DNA from: JBLIOB01 sp047639575
Lineage (GTDB): Bacteria > Bacteroidota > Bacteroidia > Flavobacteriales_D > Parvicellaceae
Length of the DNA: 18,367 nt
Reading direction: 5' to 3'
Assembly (NCBI GenBank): GCA_047639575.1
Contig: JBLIOB010000056.1
Coordinates: forward strand, 1-18,367
The notes under the pieces were generated by a model, which saw only the letters and a list, made by a program, of their open reading frames with translations, searched no databases and was not told the origin of the DNA. Below, one piece after another: positions 1 through 7,280 of this stretch. The position numbers and the translations under genes were made by a program. The number at the start of each line of letters is the position of its first letter. The first letter of the stretch is position 1.

Positions 1-297
1 TTTGTAGTAGCTATGCAGGCAGAAACGCTTGAAACTCACTTTGACTCAAAACATTTGCAGGGAATGTGCTATGCGGAGAAATTAACCCTCACCGCCACCT
101 TCATGTTGAAAGAAGATGTTACCAAATTGAAAGAAGTTGGATTTACGGATGGGGAAGTATTGGAAATCAATCAGGTTGTTTCCTATTTCAACTACGTAAA
201 TCGATCTGTTCTCGGTCTTGGTGTGAATACAGAAGGAGATATTATAGGATTGTCTCCAAATGACAGCAGTGATCCGGATGACTGGAGCCATAAGTAG
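1..297 (+). CDS. Peroxidase-related enzyme, AhpD/carboxymuconolactone decarboxylase family (C-terminal part)
   Basis: The reading frame is open from base 1, so the gene starts left of the window; the ATG at 13 is probably internal. The visible part resembles the C-terminal third of the 'uncharacterised peroxidase-related' AhpD-like proteins: a CYAEKLT helix, then an acidic segment, a KEVGFTDGEVLEIN helix, and the helix VVSYFNYVNRSVLGLGV. Members are small all-helical proteins related to alkylhydroperoxidase AhpD, some with a redox CxxC site. That site lies upstream and cannot be seen here, so peroxidase activity cannot be judged. The ending, with a short polar tail (SDPDDWSHK), looks natural. 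No terminator is visible in the 40 bases before the next gene, which could be co-transcribed. Family assignment is fairly sure; substrate unknown. Confidence 0.8.
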   Translation, partial: FVVAMQAETLETHFDSKHLQGMCYAEKLTLTATFMLKEDVTKLKEVGFTDGEVLEINQVVSYFNYVNRSVLGLGVNTEGDIIGLSPNDSSDPDDWSHK

Positions 298-337
298 AAA
301 TGCTTGTAACCATTTGTTATAAAACCATTATCGTTGC

Positions 338-856
338 ATGAGATTATTAATACTGTTGCTTTTCCTTCCAATTATTGGGATTTCTCAAACGGTAGGAATA
401 CTCGATGTGAATTGGACTTTAACCTCAAACACAAATTTGAATGTAAAGAAAGTAAAAGGAGATAGCCTCGTTTTTGTTCAAGATGACTCAACTGATTTCA
501 ACCCAAAAATTACCATGGAGTTAAATTCAAATGGGAAAGTTTCTTCTTCGTATGTGTCATTCATATTCCCAACAACGAACGGTATAGTTACTTCTCGGGA
601 AGGCCCCAAACCATCTTTTTCAGAACACAGGGACACCGTTATTAAAGGTGACTCAACCGTTATCAGAGTTTATAAAACACAAGATCAAATCTCGTTTAAT
701 CAACCCCCAGCTTTTGCTTTTATAGGCTCCTATACGCTTAAAGGAAATATAGCGTACTTTGAATTGTCCCTAACAGGAATTGGTGATGATAGCACCGTAT
801 CTGGCCCGTTCCAACTTAAATTGCGCAACAATGAATTGATTTTATTAAAAATTTAG
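338..856 (+). CDS. Small exported protein of unknown function
   Basis: This is a 172-residue protein that I do not recognise. Residues 1-17 form a signal peptide: one Arg, a Leu/Ile-rich core, and a likely cleavage after GISQ, a common ending in Bacteroidota secreted proteins. The rest is rich in Ser, Thr, Asn and alternating hydrophobic residues, which suggests an all-beta fold. The last strands (GSYTLKGNIAYFEL, then FQLKLRNNELILLKI) recall the 'show the value, then print the coefficient' ending of small lipocalin-like proteins, but this is only a resemblance. There is no lipobox cysteine after the signal, so it is probably periplasmic or secreted. It starts 40 bases after the peroxidase-related gene and no better start lies upstream. 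Confidence 0.75.
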   Translation: MRLLILLLFLPIIGISQTVGILDVNWTLTSNTNLNVKKVKGDSLVFVQDDSTDFNPKITMELNSNGKVSSSYVSFIFPTTNGIVTSREGPKPSFSEHRDTVIKGDSTVIRVYKTQDQISFNQPPAFAFIGSYTLKGNIAYFELSLTGIGDDSTVSGPFQLKLRNNELILLKI

Positions 857-892
857 CAACGCACCACTTATCAAATTCGATCAATGATTTAC

Positions 893-978
893 TCTATCAT
901 TCAATCATTATCGCATTCTATCATTCAATCATTATCGCATTCTATCATTGACTAATTCTATCATTCAAACATTGTCAC
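893..978. repeat. 24-bp tandem repeat, two perfect and two decayed copies
   Basis: Two identical 24-bp units lie head to tail at 893-916 and 917-940; each begins TCTATCATTCAATC and ends ATTATCGCAT. A third copy keeps only its first 9-10 bases (941-950). A fourth, diverged copy occupies about 957-978 (TCTATCATTCAAACATTGTCA) and runs over the stop codon of the minus-strand TPR-CHAT gene at 975-977. The array fills the gap between two convergent genes. It may be a simple slippage-generated minisatellite; there is no T-run or strong stem to mark it as a terminator. Confidence 0.85.
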
Positions 979-3900
979 TGAACCAAGATAAATGCTCCCC
1001 AGAAATACGGATCGTATTTCTTTCTCATCGTTTCTTGTGTAAACGCGAAGGAAGTCTTCACATTATTTGACTTTAACAATTCAGTATAAAAGATGGTCAT
1101 GAACTCTTCTGTTTCTTTATCAGGCACTTGCCATAAACTCATGATTAACGATTCAACTCCGGCCTTCTTGAAAGCTCGCTGAAGTCCATAAACTCCTTCA
1201 CTTCCTTTAATGTCACCTAAACCTGTCTCACATGCTGAAAGGACAACCAGCTTGGTGTTCTGTAAATTCATATCTGCTACTTCAAAGGCAGTAAGTACTC
1301 CATCGTCACCTTCAAATTCTGATTTGTTCCATACCTGGTTAGCACCGCTAAAAACTAACCCAGATCTCATCAAAGGATCTTTATTCGCTACAAATGTTTC
1401 AGCTCCTATTCCTGCTCCCCTAAATTCAACTAGCCCCTCTGTAGTTTCTTCTGCTTTAAGATCTTGAATTTCTTCAGGATCAGCATAAAAGAAACCGTGA
1501 GTTGCAATGTGGATGATGTCTGGAGATTTAAATCCATTGAATGTTTTGAAATTCTCCTCAGTTGCATTTGCTCCAATAAAATCGCGTTGTTGAAGGTTAG
1601 TTTTAGCAAATAAATTTTGGATATGTTCGGCTTCAGTTTTTGTGCCAGCCAAGTACTTCCAAATTTCGGTAGTACTGCTATCTGTGTTATAATTGGCTCC
1701 TCCAAAAATAGAAATATTCAACTTTTTGGAGAGTAGTGGTTCAGATTTGTTGACCAGATTTAATGGAGAATTAATCAGTTTTAAATTGAGGGATTGGGAT
1801 AAATAATGTTTGGAATCTAACGCTAAAGCTTGGAAGGCAACTTTGTTTAGCAAGCCAGTAGGAGAATAATAGGCAGTTTTCGCGCCTGTAATATGTTTGG
1901 AAATTGGCTTCCAGATAAGCTCGTACAATTTTGGATTTAAATCCACCTTAGAACCGTATAAAGAATTGATATAGTCCAGATCGTTTCCTGCCGTTTTACC
2001 GATTAAAGAATCAAGTTGTGATTTAATAAAGAGCTTTATAAATTTAGGTGATTCGTCATCGTGCTTTAGAATTAGCGCACAGTATAGGTCTTGGTTGATG
2101 GTTCGTTCTACGATGTGTGGGAAGTGTATAAATTCAATCAAGACCTCTTCTGAATTTAAGCCAGCCCGCAGTTTTTTCCAATCTACAGATTCAGCTGCTT
2201 GATGGTCTTTGAAGTCGCTTGATAAATTCACTAACTCTTTTTCTAAACGATTAGAGACAAATTCCAATGTGTCGATAGTGGATAGTCTATTATTAACAGG
2301 TTTAGAATATTGCTTCGCTAGCTGTTGTTTCTTTTCTACCCACAAATAATATTTGTTCAGCAAGGCTGTATCGTTACTTGCAAGAATCTCAGCTTTCATT
2401 CGATTCGCTGATCTAAGAATTATTCCTTTATAATAAATTTCATTATTGAGAACGAGTCGAGCTAGTTCAGGTTGATCATTTTGGCGTCTAACTGCATAAT
2501 CATAGAATAAATAGTTAGTTACTTCGGTAAGTTTAGAATATTCAGATTGCTCTTTCTCTGATAGATGTTCAAAGCTTGATTTAAGGGCTTTATTGCTTGA
2601 TTTTAGAGTTAATTGGTGATATTTTAAAGCTAAATCAAGTTGATCTTTTGAATCGTAGATACTAGCCAGAACACTTGTTACATTTTCCATTTGAGAACTT
2701 TCTTCTCCAAAAGTTTCAATTTTAATAGCGAGTGCTTTCAACGCATAATCTTCTGCTTTTTGAAGTTTACCGTCCCCTTGGTAGCATAAAGCTAAATTTT
2801 GGTAAGTGATTGCCATATCATTATTCTCACCTTCATATACTTTGTGCATAATATCAATTGCCTTGGTAAAGTGTTCTGCTGCAATTTCATATTGACCTGA
2901 ACCACGATATAATTCGGCTAGGTTATTTAAATGGGTTGCATGTTCAGTTGTTTTTAATCGATTGGTGAGCGAATCGATTTTTAACGACTGATGAAAATAA
3001 TAATAAGCTAAGTCCGCATTCTTAGTGCTTTTCGCAACTTTGAATGTGAAGAGTGCCTTTGCCATATATAGGGTTCCCAGATTATTCAAGGAATTGCCAT
3101 ACTCCGAGTGTTGTTCTCCGTAAATCTTTTTAGTTAATTCTAAGGATTTGAGATAAAGTGGTTCGGCTTGCTCATAATTTCCGAGGTTATAATAGAGAAT
3201 TCCCAAGCTAGATACGCTATTCGAATAGTCTGGATTGTCTTCGCCTAAATTGTGCGCAATTTTAATCGCTTGTTTAATCGTTTTCTCGGCATTTTGAAAT
3301 TGACCTTGAGCGGTGTGAACAGAAGCTAGCATCTGAAGTATATTAACCTGATCCGGGTGTTCTTCTCCAAACGAATTATGTTGAATTTCTAAGGCTCTTT
3401 TTAACGTTTTTTCGGCCAAATCGTACTCGGTAGTTTCGATATAGAATAGACCCATACTATGAAGAAATACAGCATATTGCGGGTGCATGGTACCATATAT
3501 CTGAACAAAGAGTTCTTTACATTTGTCAAATGACTGTCTTGCTTTTCTGAGGTTTCCAATTGTTAAGTAATGATTCCCAAGATTAAAATAGGTGTTAGCA
3601 ATATTGGTTTCGTTGTTTTCATTTTTCAAATGAATCTTCAATGCTTTTTTAATCAATAATTCAGCTTGTTCATATTGGCCCATAGAAGATTTAAGGCTGG
3701 CTTGATTATTTAATGTGATGCCGTATTCAAAATGATTTTCGCCTAAAACCTTTTCCTGCGTCTGCGTGCATATGGTATATAGACTATCCGCTTTATGAAA
3801 GCTACCAGCAGTCATGTACGTGTACGCTAGGGTGGCCATCGTGTTCAAATATCCTTTATACGCTGTGCCATAAGTGTCTCTTTGAATTACTAAAGACTCA

Positions 3901-5045
3901 AAGGATAATTCAATGGATTTGGTGTAGTTTCCTTTCGAAGAGTAGATTGAGGCCATATTGTTTAATGCAGTTGCGTAGTTAATATGGGTTGCACCGTAAA
4001 CAGTTCGGTAAATTTCTAACGCTTCAGTTAGTATTTTTTCTGCCTTGTCATATTCGTTCATGTTTTCATAAACAAGAGCAAGATTGCTCAGCGTCAGAGC
4101 ATAATAGTCACTTTCCTTCTTGAAAACTTCGGCTTTAATTTTTAGCGTTTCATAATAGATTCCTACCGCTTCTTCGTATTTACCTTGACCTTCTAATGAT
4201 ACCGCCAAGTTGTTAAGTGCTGTTGCATGATCAGCTGATCCTTTGCCATAAAATTCAATACAGTATTCAAGATTTTTTCGATATATTTTTTCTGCTTTTT
4301 CAAACCAGCCGGCATAAATATACAGTTCGCCTAAACTATTATAAGAAAGCAAGTACTGTGTACTTAATTTGCCAAAGTTCTTTTCCATCAGCTTGAGCGC
4401 ATCGAAAAAATAAGGTTCTGATTTCTGGTAGTTTCCGCTCCCTGTATAAAAAGCGGACATCATGTTGTGCATGGTCAATACGATGCTATCCAATTCCCCA
4501 TATAATTTTTTAACAGTAGAATAAGACCGTTCATAAATACGCTCCGCAACTTTATAGCTACCAGCTTGATTGTATATGTTAGCTAAAGTATTAGCCGCGT
4601 TCACATATTCAATATTGTTATTGCCTATCTGATTTTCCAAGTTGTTTAGCACTTCTTGATAGAGCGGTGCAGATTTACTCCAAGCTCCTACATATGTGTA
4701 GTACATTGAAAGACCATAGGCCATTGTGAAATAATTAGGATGGTTTGTGCCGTGAATTTTAGTCCTTAAGTCTAATTCTATTTCAGCAAAACTAACCGCA
4801 GTTTGATAGTCCTGAAGCAAGAAATAAGAATAGGCAAGGTAATTTAACACCGAGCAATAATTAGTGTCTTCTCTACCAGTTTCGGTTTCGATTTCTATTA
4901 GCGAAATTGCTCCAAGCTCAATAGTTTTGTTATAGTCTTGAGATTCGAAAGTGGTAATAAAATCTTGATATCCTTTTTCCCAGGATTGGGCAAAGGACAA
5001 TGCCGAGCAACCAAAAATTAAAAGGGTAATTAGAAATATTCTCAT
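975..5045 (-). CDS. Exported TPR-repeat protein with C-terminal CHAT protease-like domain
   Basis: This 1356-residue protein has a signal peptide at residues 1-20 (hydrophobic core, cleavage near SFAQ). About 18 tetratricopeptide repeats of the 42-residue kinesin-light-chain type (NNLA.LY...G.Y..AE..Y..AL) fill residues ~50-820; one repeat near 3000-3060 carries an insertion (AKSTKNADLAYYY). After a helical linker (~830-1060), a CHAT domain runs to the end (~1080-1356). CHAT domains are caspase/separase-clan cysteine peptidases. The expected dyad is intact: His1183 in the ATHGFF motif and Cys1272 in the LSACETG motif, followed by GLQRAF..AG...LIMSLWQV. The ending YFWGAFILVQ is the normal CHAT C-terminus, so the gene is complete. 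It stands alone on this strand. Export points to the envelope or periplasm rather than a cytoplasmic defence role. Substrate and partner are unknown; TPRs usually bind proteins. Confidence 0.93.
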   Translation of the reverse strand: MRIFLITLLIFGCSALSFAQSWEKGYQDFITTFESQDYNKTIELGAISLIEIETETGREDTNYCSVLNYLAYSYFLLQDYQTAVSFAEIELDLRTKIHGTNHPNYFTMAYGLSMYYTYVGAWSKSAPLYQEVLNNLENQIGNNNIEYVNAANTLANIYNQAGSYKVAERIYERSYSTVKKLYGELDSIVLTMHNMMSAFYTGSGNYQKSEPYFFDALKLMEKNFGKLSTQYLLSYNSLGELYIYAGWFEKAEKIYRKNLEYCIEFYGKGSADHATALNNLAVSLEGQGKYEEAVGIYYETLKIKAEVFKKESDYYALTLSNLALVYENMNEYDKAEKILTEALEIYRTVYGATHINYATALNNMASIYSSKGNYTKSIELSFESLVIQRDTYGTAYKGYLNTMATLAYTYMTAGSFHKADSLYTICTQTQEKVLGENHFEYGITLNNQASLKSSMGQYEQAELLIKKALKIHLKNENNETNIANTYFNLGNHYLTIGNLRKARQSFDKCKELFVQIYGTMHPQYAVFLHSMGLFYIETTEYDLAEKTLKRALEIQHNSFGEEHPDQVNILQMLASVHTAQGQFQNAEKTIKQAIKIAHNLGEDNPDYSNSVSSLGILYYNLGNYEQAEPLYLKSLELTKKIYGEQHSEYGNSLNNLGTLYMAKALFTFKVAKSTKNADLAYYYFHQSLKIDSLTNRLKTTEHATHLNNLAELYRGSGQYEIAAEHFTKAIDIMHKVYEGENNDMAITYQNLALCYQGDGKLQKAEDYALKALAIKIETFGEESSQMENVTSVLASIYDSKDQLDLALKYHQLTLKSSNKALKSSFEHLSEKEQSEYSKLTEVTNYLFYDYAVRRQNDQPELARLVLNNEIYYKGIILRSANRMKAEILASNDTALLNKYYLWVEKKQQLAKQYSKPVNNRLSTIDTLEFVSNRLEKELVNLSSDFKDHQAAESVDWKKLRAGLNSEEVLIEFIHFPHIVERTINQDLYCALILKHDDESPKFIKLFIKSQLDSLIGKTAGNDLDYINSLYGSKVDLNPKLYELIWKPISKHITGAKTAYYSPTGLLNKVAFQALALDSKHYLSQSLNLKLINSPLNLVNKSEPLLSKKLNISIFGGANYNTDSSTTEIWKYLAGTKTEAEHIQNLFAKTNLQQRDFIGANATEENFKTFNGFKSPDIIHIATHGFFYADPEEIQDLKAEETTEGLVEFRGAGIGAETFVANKDPLMRSGLVFSGANQVWNKSEFEGDDGVLTAFEVADMNLQNTKLVVLSACETGLGDIKGSEGVYGLQRAFKKAGVESLIMSLWQVPDKETEEFMTIFYTELLKSNNVKTSFAFTQETMRKKYDPYFWGAFILVQ

Positions 5046-5049
5046 GAAG

Positions 5050-5078
5050 ATTCGCTAGTTGATATAAAATTAGCGAAT
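5050..5078 (-). promoter_or_regulatory. Hairpin directly upstream of the TPR-CHAT start codon
   Basis: ATTCGCTA (5050-5057) and TAGCGAAT (5071-5078) are perfect inverted repeats separated by 13 AT-rich bases. In the minus-strand transcript the stem would end four bases before the ATG at 5045 and thus cover the ribosome-binding region. This could limit initiation; that effect is inferred. Confidence 0.5.
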
Positions 5079-5196
5079 AAAACGGTTGATCAACCTAGAA
5101 GCGGCACCGAAGTTAGTTTCTTCAAACACATCCTAATAAATTCAGAATTCAACTTCACTCTAAATCCGGTGCCAATACTTCTGCTATCTGTCTACT

Positions 5197-5204
5197 CAAA
5201 TCTA
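5197..5204 (-). promoter_or_regulatory. Candidate -7 element for the TPR-CHAT gene
   Basis: Read on the minus strand this is TAGATTTG, a perfect match to the Bacteroidota -7 consensus TAnnTTTG. No TTG lies 17-23 bases upstream (the nearest candidates give spacers of 13 and 29), so the -33 part is poor. It would start a leader of about 145 bases that includes the palindrome at 5084-5095 and the hairpin at 5050-5078. Confidence 0.35.
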
Positions 5205-5244
5205 TCCCCACAAATCTCAATTTGATCCGATAGCAATCAAACAT

Positions 5245-5263
5245 TAACCTGTTAAACAGGTTA
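5245..5263. promoter_or_regulatory. 19-bp perfect palindrome, operator-like
   Basis: TAACCTGTT and AACAGGTTA are perfect 9-bp arms around a single A. The form (odd-length dyad, no T-run) fits a dimeric repressor or activator site better than a terminator. It lies about 40 bases upstream of the candidate minus-strand -7 element and 360 bases from xth, so it more likely serves the TPR-CHAT gene. The protein that binds it is unknown. Confidence 0.45.
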
Positions 5264-5622
5264 GCTTATTTAGCAATTGAACGCTTAGGTCTTAACTAAT
5301 TCTTAATCGCTGTTACTATAAAAGCGCAGCAAAATTAGGAGGTAATGGAGTAAGCAATTTGAAAATTAGGTGAATGAACATGAATATGCGATGACTGGTA
5401 ATCGCAATTCGTTAAATGGATATTGCTGCTTATTTCATCATCATTTTTTTTAAGCGGTTGAATTATTAATTCGGAGATGTTTTATTCCAGATGGGTCTCC
5501 AGATATATTTACAATAGATGGTTAGTTTAATGGCCATTTTTCCCACCCGAATAACTAATTTTCTTAGTCAATAATTTCAATTGGAAGGGTTATCTTTAGT
5601 TCGAAGTAAAAATGACTTATAA

Positions 5623-6381
5623 ATGAAGATTGTCTCGTGGAATGTTAATGGTATAAGAGCCATTGCTAAGAAAGGATTTAAGGAAATGTTAGAGGAAATG
5701 AATGCAGATGTCATTTGTCTCCAAGAAACCAAAGCTCAAGATGATCAAGTGGCGGAGGTAATTAATGATTATGGATATCATTTCTCGTCTTATAGTGCGG
5801 TAAAAAAAGGTTATTCTGGAACAGCAATCTTATCAAAGGTGGCCCCCATTGAAATACTAAAAGGAATTGGCAAAGTTGAGCATGATCAGGAAGGAAGGGT
5901 CTTAACCGCAGAATTTAAGGACTATTATGTTGTGTGCGTGTATACGCCTAATGCACAAGCAGGATATGCAAGATTGCCTTATCGTGAAAAATGGGATGAG
6001 GACTTTATGAACTTCGTTGTGGATTTAGAAAAGAAAAAACCTGTAATGGTACTTGGCGATTTGAACGTGGTGCATAAAGAAATTGATATTAAGAATTTTA
6101 AATCGAATTATAATAAATCTGCCGGGTGTTCTCAATCTGAAATGGATGGATTAACTGAAATCATAAGAGCTGGATTTACGGATACGTATAGACATCTTTA
6201 CCCTGATACTGTGAAATATTCTTGGTGGAGTTATCGATTTAATTCCAGAGCGAAAAATACGGGGTGGAGATTAGATTACGTCTTAGCTAGCCAAGGAGTA
6301 ATGGCTAAGTTGGAAGACGCATTTATTTTGAATGATTATTTAGGATCTGATCATTGTCCGGTTGGAGTAATATTAAAATGA
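5623..6381 (+). CDS. xth: Exodeoxyribonuclease III / class II AP endonuclease
   Basis: This 252-residue protein is a typical Xth/ExoA-type enzyme of the endonuclease-exonuclease-phosphatase fold. It cuts DNA 5' to abasic sites and trims 3'-blocked ends in base excision repair. All catalytic landmarks are present: Asn7 (SWNVNGIRA), Glu35 (CLQETKA), Tyr107 (YTPNAQ), Asp146 and Asn148 (GDLNVVHKEID), Asp218 (WRLDYVLAS) and Asp243-His244 (GSDHCPV). Length and N-terminus (MKIVSWNVNG) match the family, which fixes the ATG at 5623. It is the first gene of an operon: its TGA overlaps the ATG of the DUF72 gene by four bases. With the SRAP gene two genes down, the operon points to AP-site repair. The function call is secure. 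Confidence 0.97.
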   Translation: MKIVSWNVNGIRAIAKKGFKEMLEEMNADVICLQETKAQDDQVAEVINDYGYHFSSYSAVKKGYSGTAILSKVAPIEILKGIGKVEHDQEGRVLTAEFKDYYVVCVYTPNAQAGYARLPYREKWDEDFMNFVVDLEKKKPVMVLGDLNVVHKEIDIKNFKSNYNKSAGCSQSEMDGLTEIIRAGFTDTYRHLYPDTVKYSWWSYRFNSRAKNTGWRLDYVLASQGVMAKLEDAFILNDYLGSDHCPVGVILK

Positions 6382-7280
6382 AATTCGGGAAAGTAGATAG
6401 CATTGAGGGAATTGATTTTTCATTGCCAGAGGTGGATGAAAGATCACTTCAGGTATTATCGAATTTCAAGAAAACAGATTCCCCAGAAATTCGAATTGGA
6501 TGTTCCATTTGGAGTAATAAAGAATATATCGGGTCGGTCTACCCAGAAAAAACACCCCAATCAAAGCTATTACAAGCCTATACAAATGAATTTAATACAG
6601 TGGAAGTGAATGCCACTAGATATGGAATGCCGAAGGAATCTACTCTGGAAGGATGGAGAGATAAAGCTCCTTCTGGATTTAAATATGCTTTTAAGGTTCC
6701 TGCACCGGTAACCAATAGAAAGGACTTAAATGATTCAGAAGGAATTGCTAGAATGGATCAATTCTCTGCTGGTATGAACTTAATGGGGGAGAAAGCTGGG
6801 ACTTCATTTATAATGATGCCTCAGCATTTTGGGTTGGAGAAAATGACTCAATTAGAAACGTTTATTAATAACTGGCCTCAAGAACTGGATGCATCATTGG
6901 AGCTAAGAGAAGAAAACCTCATTCATTTTAATGAAGTACGCTCTTTATTAGAAGCAAAACAGATGTCTCTCTGTGTTACAGACACTCCAGGAAGAAGAGA
7001 TATTATTCATAATTACATCACCAATCAGGAATTATTTATTCGCTTTGTTGGAACTATGGACTTGGAGATTAATCAATTGCGAATTCAAAATTGGATCGAC
7101 CGATGTGCTCAATTAGTAGATAGCGGATTATCTAGAATATATTTTATGATTCATCAACCTGCAGATAATCGAGGTTCGGCCGGGGATGTTGCCAGACAAT
7201 TCGGAAAGGGAATGCAAAACGTTTATTTCAACGCAAGCATTCAATTACCAGTAGATCATCAAAAATTATCTTTGTTCTAA
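6378..7280 (+). CDS. DUF72 (YecE-like) protein with a clamp-motif-like C-terminus
   Basis: This 300-residue protein belongs to the DUF72/YecE family, a TIM-barrel fold without an established reaction. Typical motifs are IRIGCSIW (residues ~39-45, family form 'iGtsgW'), EFNTVEVNATRYGMP (~71-85) and GFKYAFKVP. An in-frame ATG lies upstream at 6354, but the start at 6378 is preferred: it forms an ATGA overlap with the xth stop, and the upstream one would extend deep into xth. The stop at 7278-7280 overlaps the next ATG by one base (TAATG), so translation is probably coupled. The last six residues are QKLSLF, close to the beta sliding-clamp hexapeptide pattern, at the free C-terminus where such motifs often sit. 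From memory, a Thermotoga member (TM1631) was computationally likened to endonuclease IV. A DNA-repair role is inferred from these points. Confidence 0.93.
   Translation: MKFGKVDSIEGIDFSLPEVDERSLQVLSNFKKTDSPEIRIGCSIWSNKEYIGSVYPEKTPQSKLLQAYTNEFNTVEVNATRYGMPKESTLEGWRDKAPSGFKYAFKVPAPVTNRKDLNDSEGIARMDQFSAGMNLMGEKAGTSFIMMPQHFGLEKMTQLETFINNWPQELDASLELREENLIHFNEVRSLLEAKQMSLCVTDTPGRRDIIHNYITNQELFIRFVGTMDLEINQLRIQNWIDRCAQLVDSGLSRIYFMIHQPADNRGSAGDVARQFGKGMQNVYFNASIQLPVDHQKLSLF

Larger units (their letters stand above)
5046..5622. other. 577-bp non-coding region between divergent genes
   Basis: No credible coding sequence is present on either strand; the only ATG behind a strong AGGAGGT (5337-5343) is followed by one codon and a stop. 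The region must hold the promoters for the TPR-CHAT gene (left) and the xth operon (right). It contains an 8-bp-arm hairpin (5050-5078), the 12-bp palindrome GGTTGATCAACC (5084-5095), a 19-bp palindrome (5245-5263) and a small stem-loop (TGCGAT 5387-5392 / ATCGCA 5401-5406). A T-run lies around 5442-5450. For xth, TATCTTTA at 5591-5598 is one base off the Bacteroidota -7 consensus, without a convincing -33. An unannotated small RNA is possible but nothing proves one. Confidence 0.6.

Noticed and set aside
893..978. CRISPR array
   Set aside because: The units are directly adjacent with no spacers and decay quickly.
1210..1467. Plus-strand reading frame across the CHAT domain
   Set aside because: It lies antisense to a well-supported domain in the opposite strand and has low-complexity Ser/Pro composition typical of shadow frames.
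975..5045. TPR-CHAT as a CRISPR-linked (Csx29-like) defence protease
   Set aside because: A signal peptide sends the protein out of the cytoplasm, and no CRISPR repeat array or cas gene is visible in the window.
5337..5355. AGGAGGT followed by an ATG at 5345, suggesting a small gene
   Set aside because: The frame is ATG GAG TAA, two codons then stop. No other start follows in reach.
6354..6380. Upstream ATG at 6354 as start of the DUF72 gene
   Set aside because: It lies inside xth in another frame and would add residues that do not resemble the family; the ATG at 6378 makes the usual ATGA overlap.
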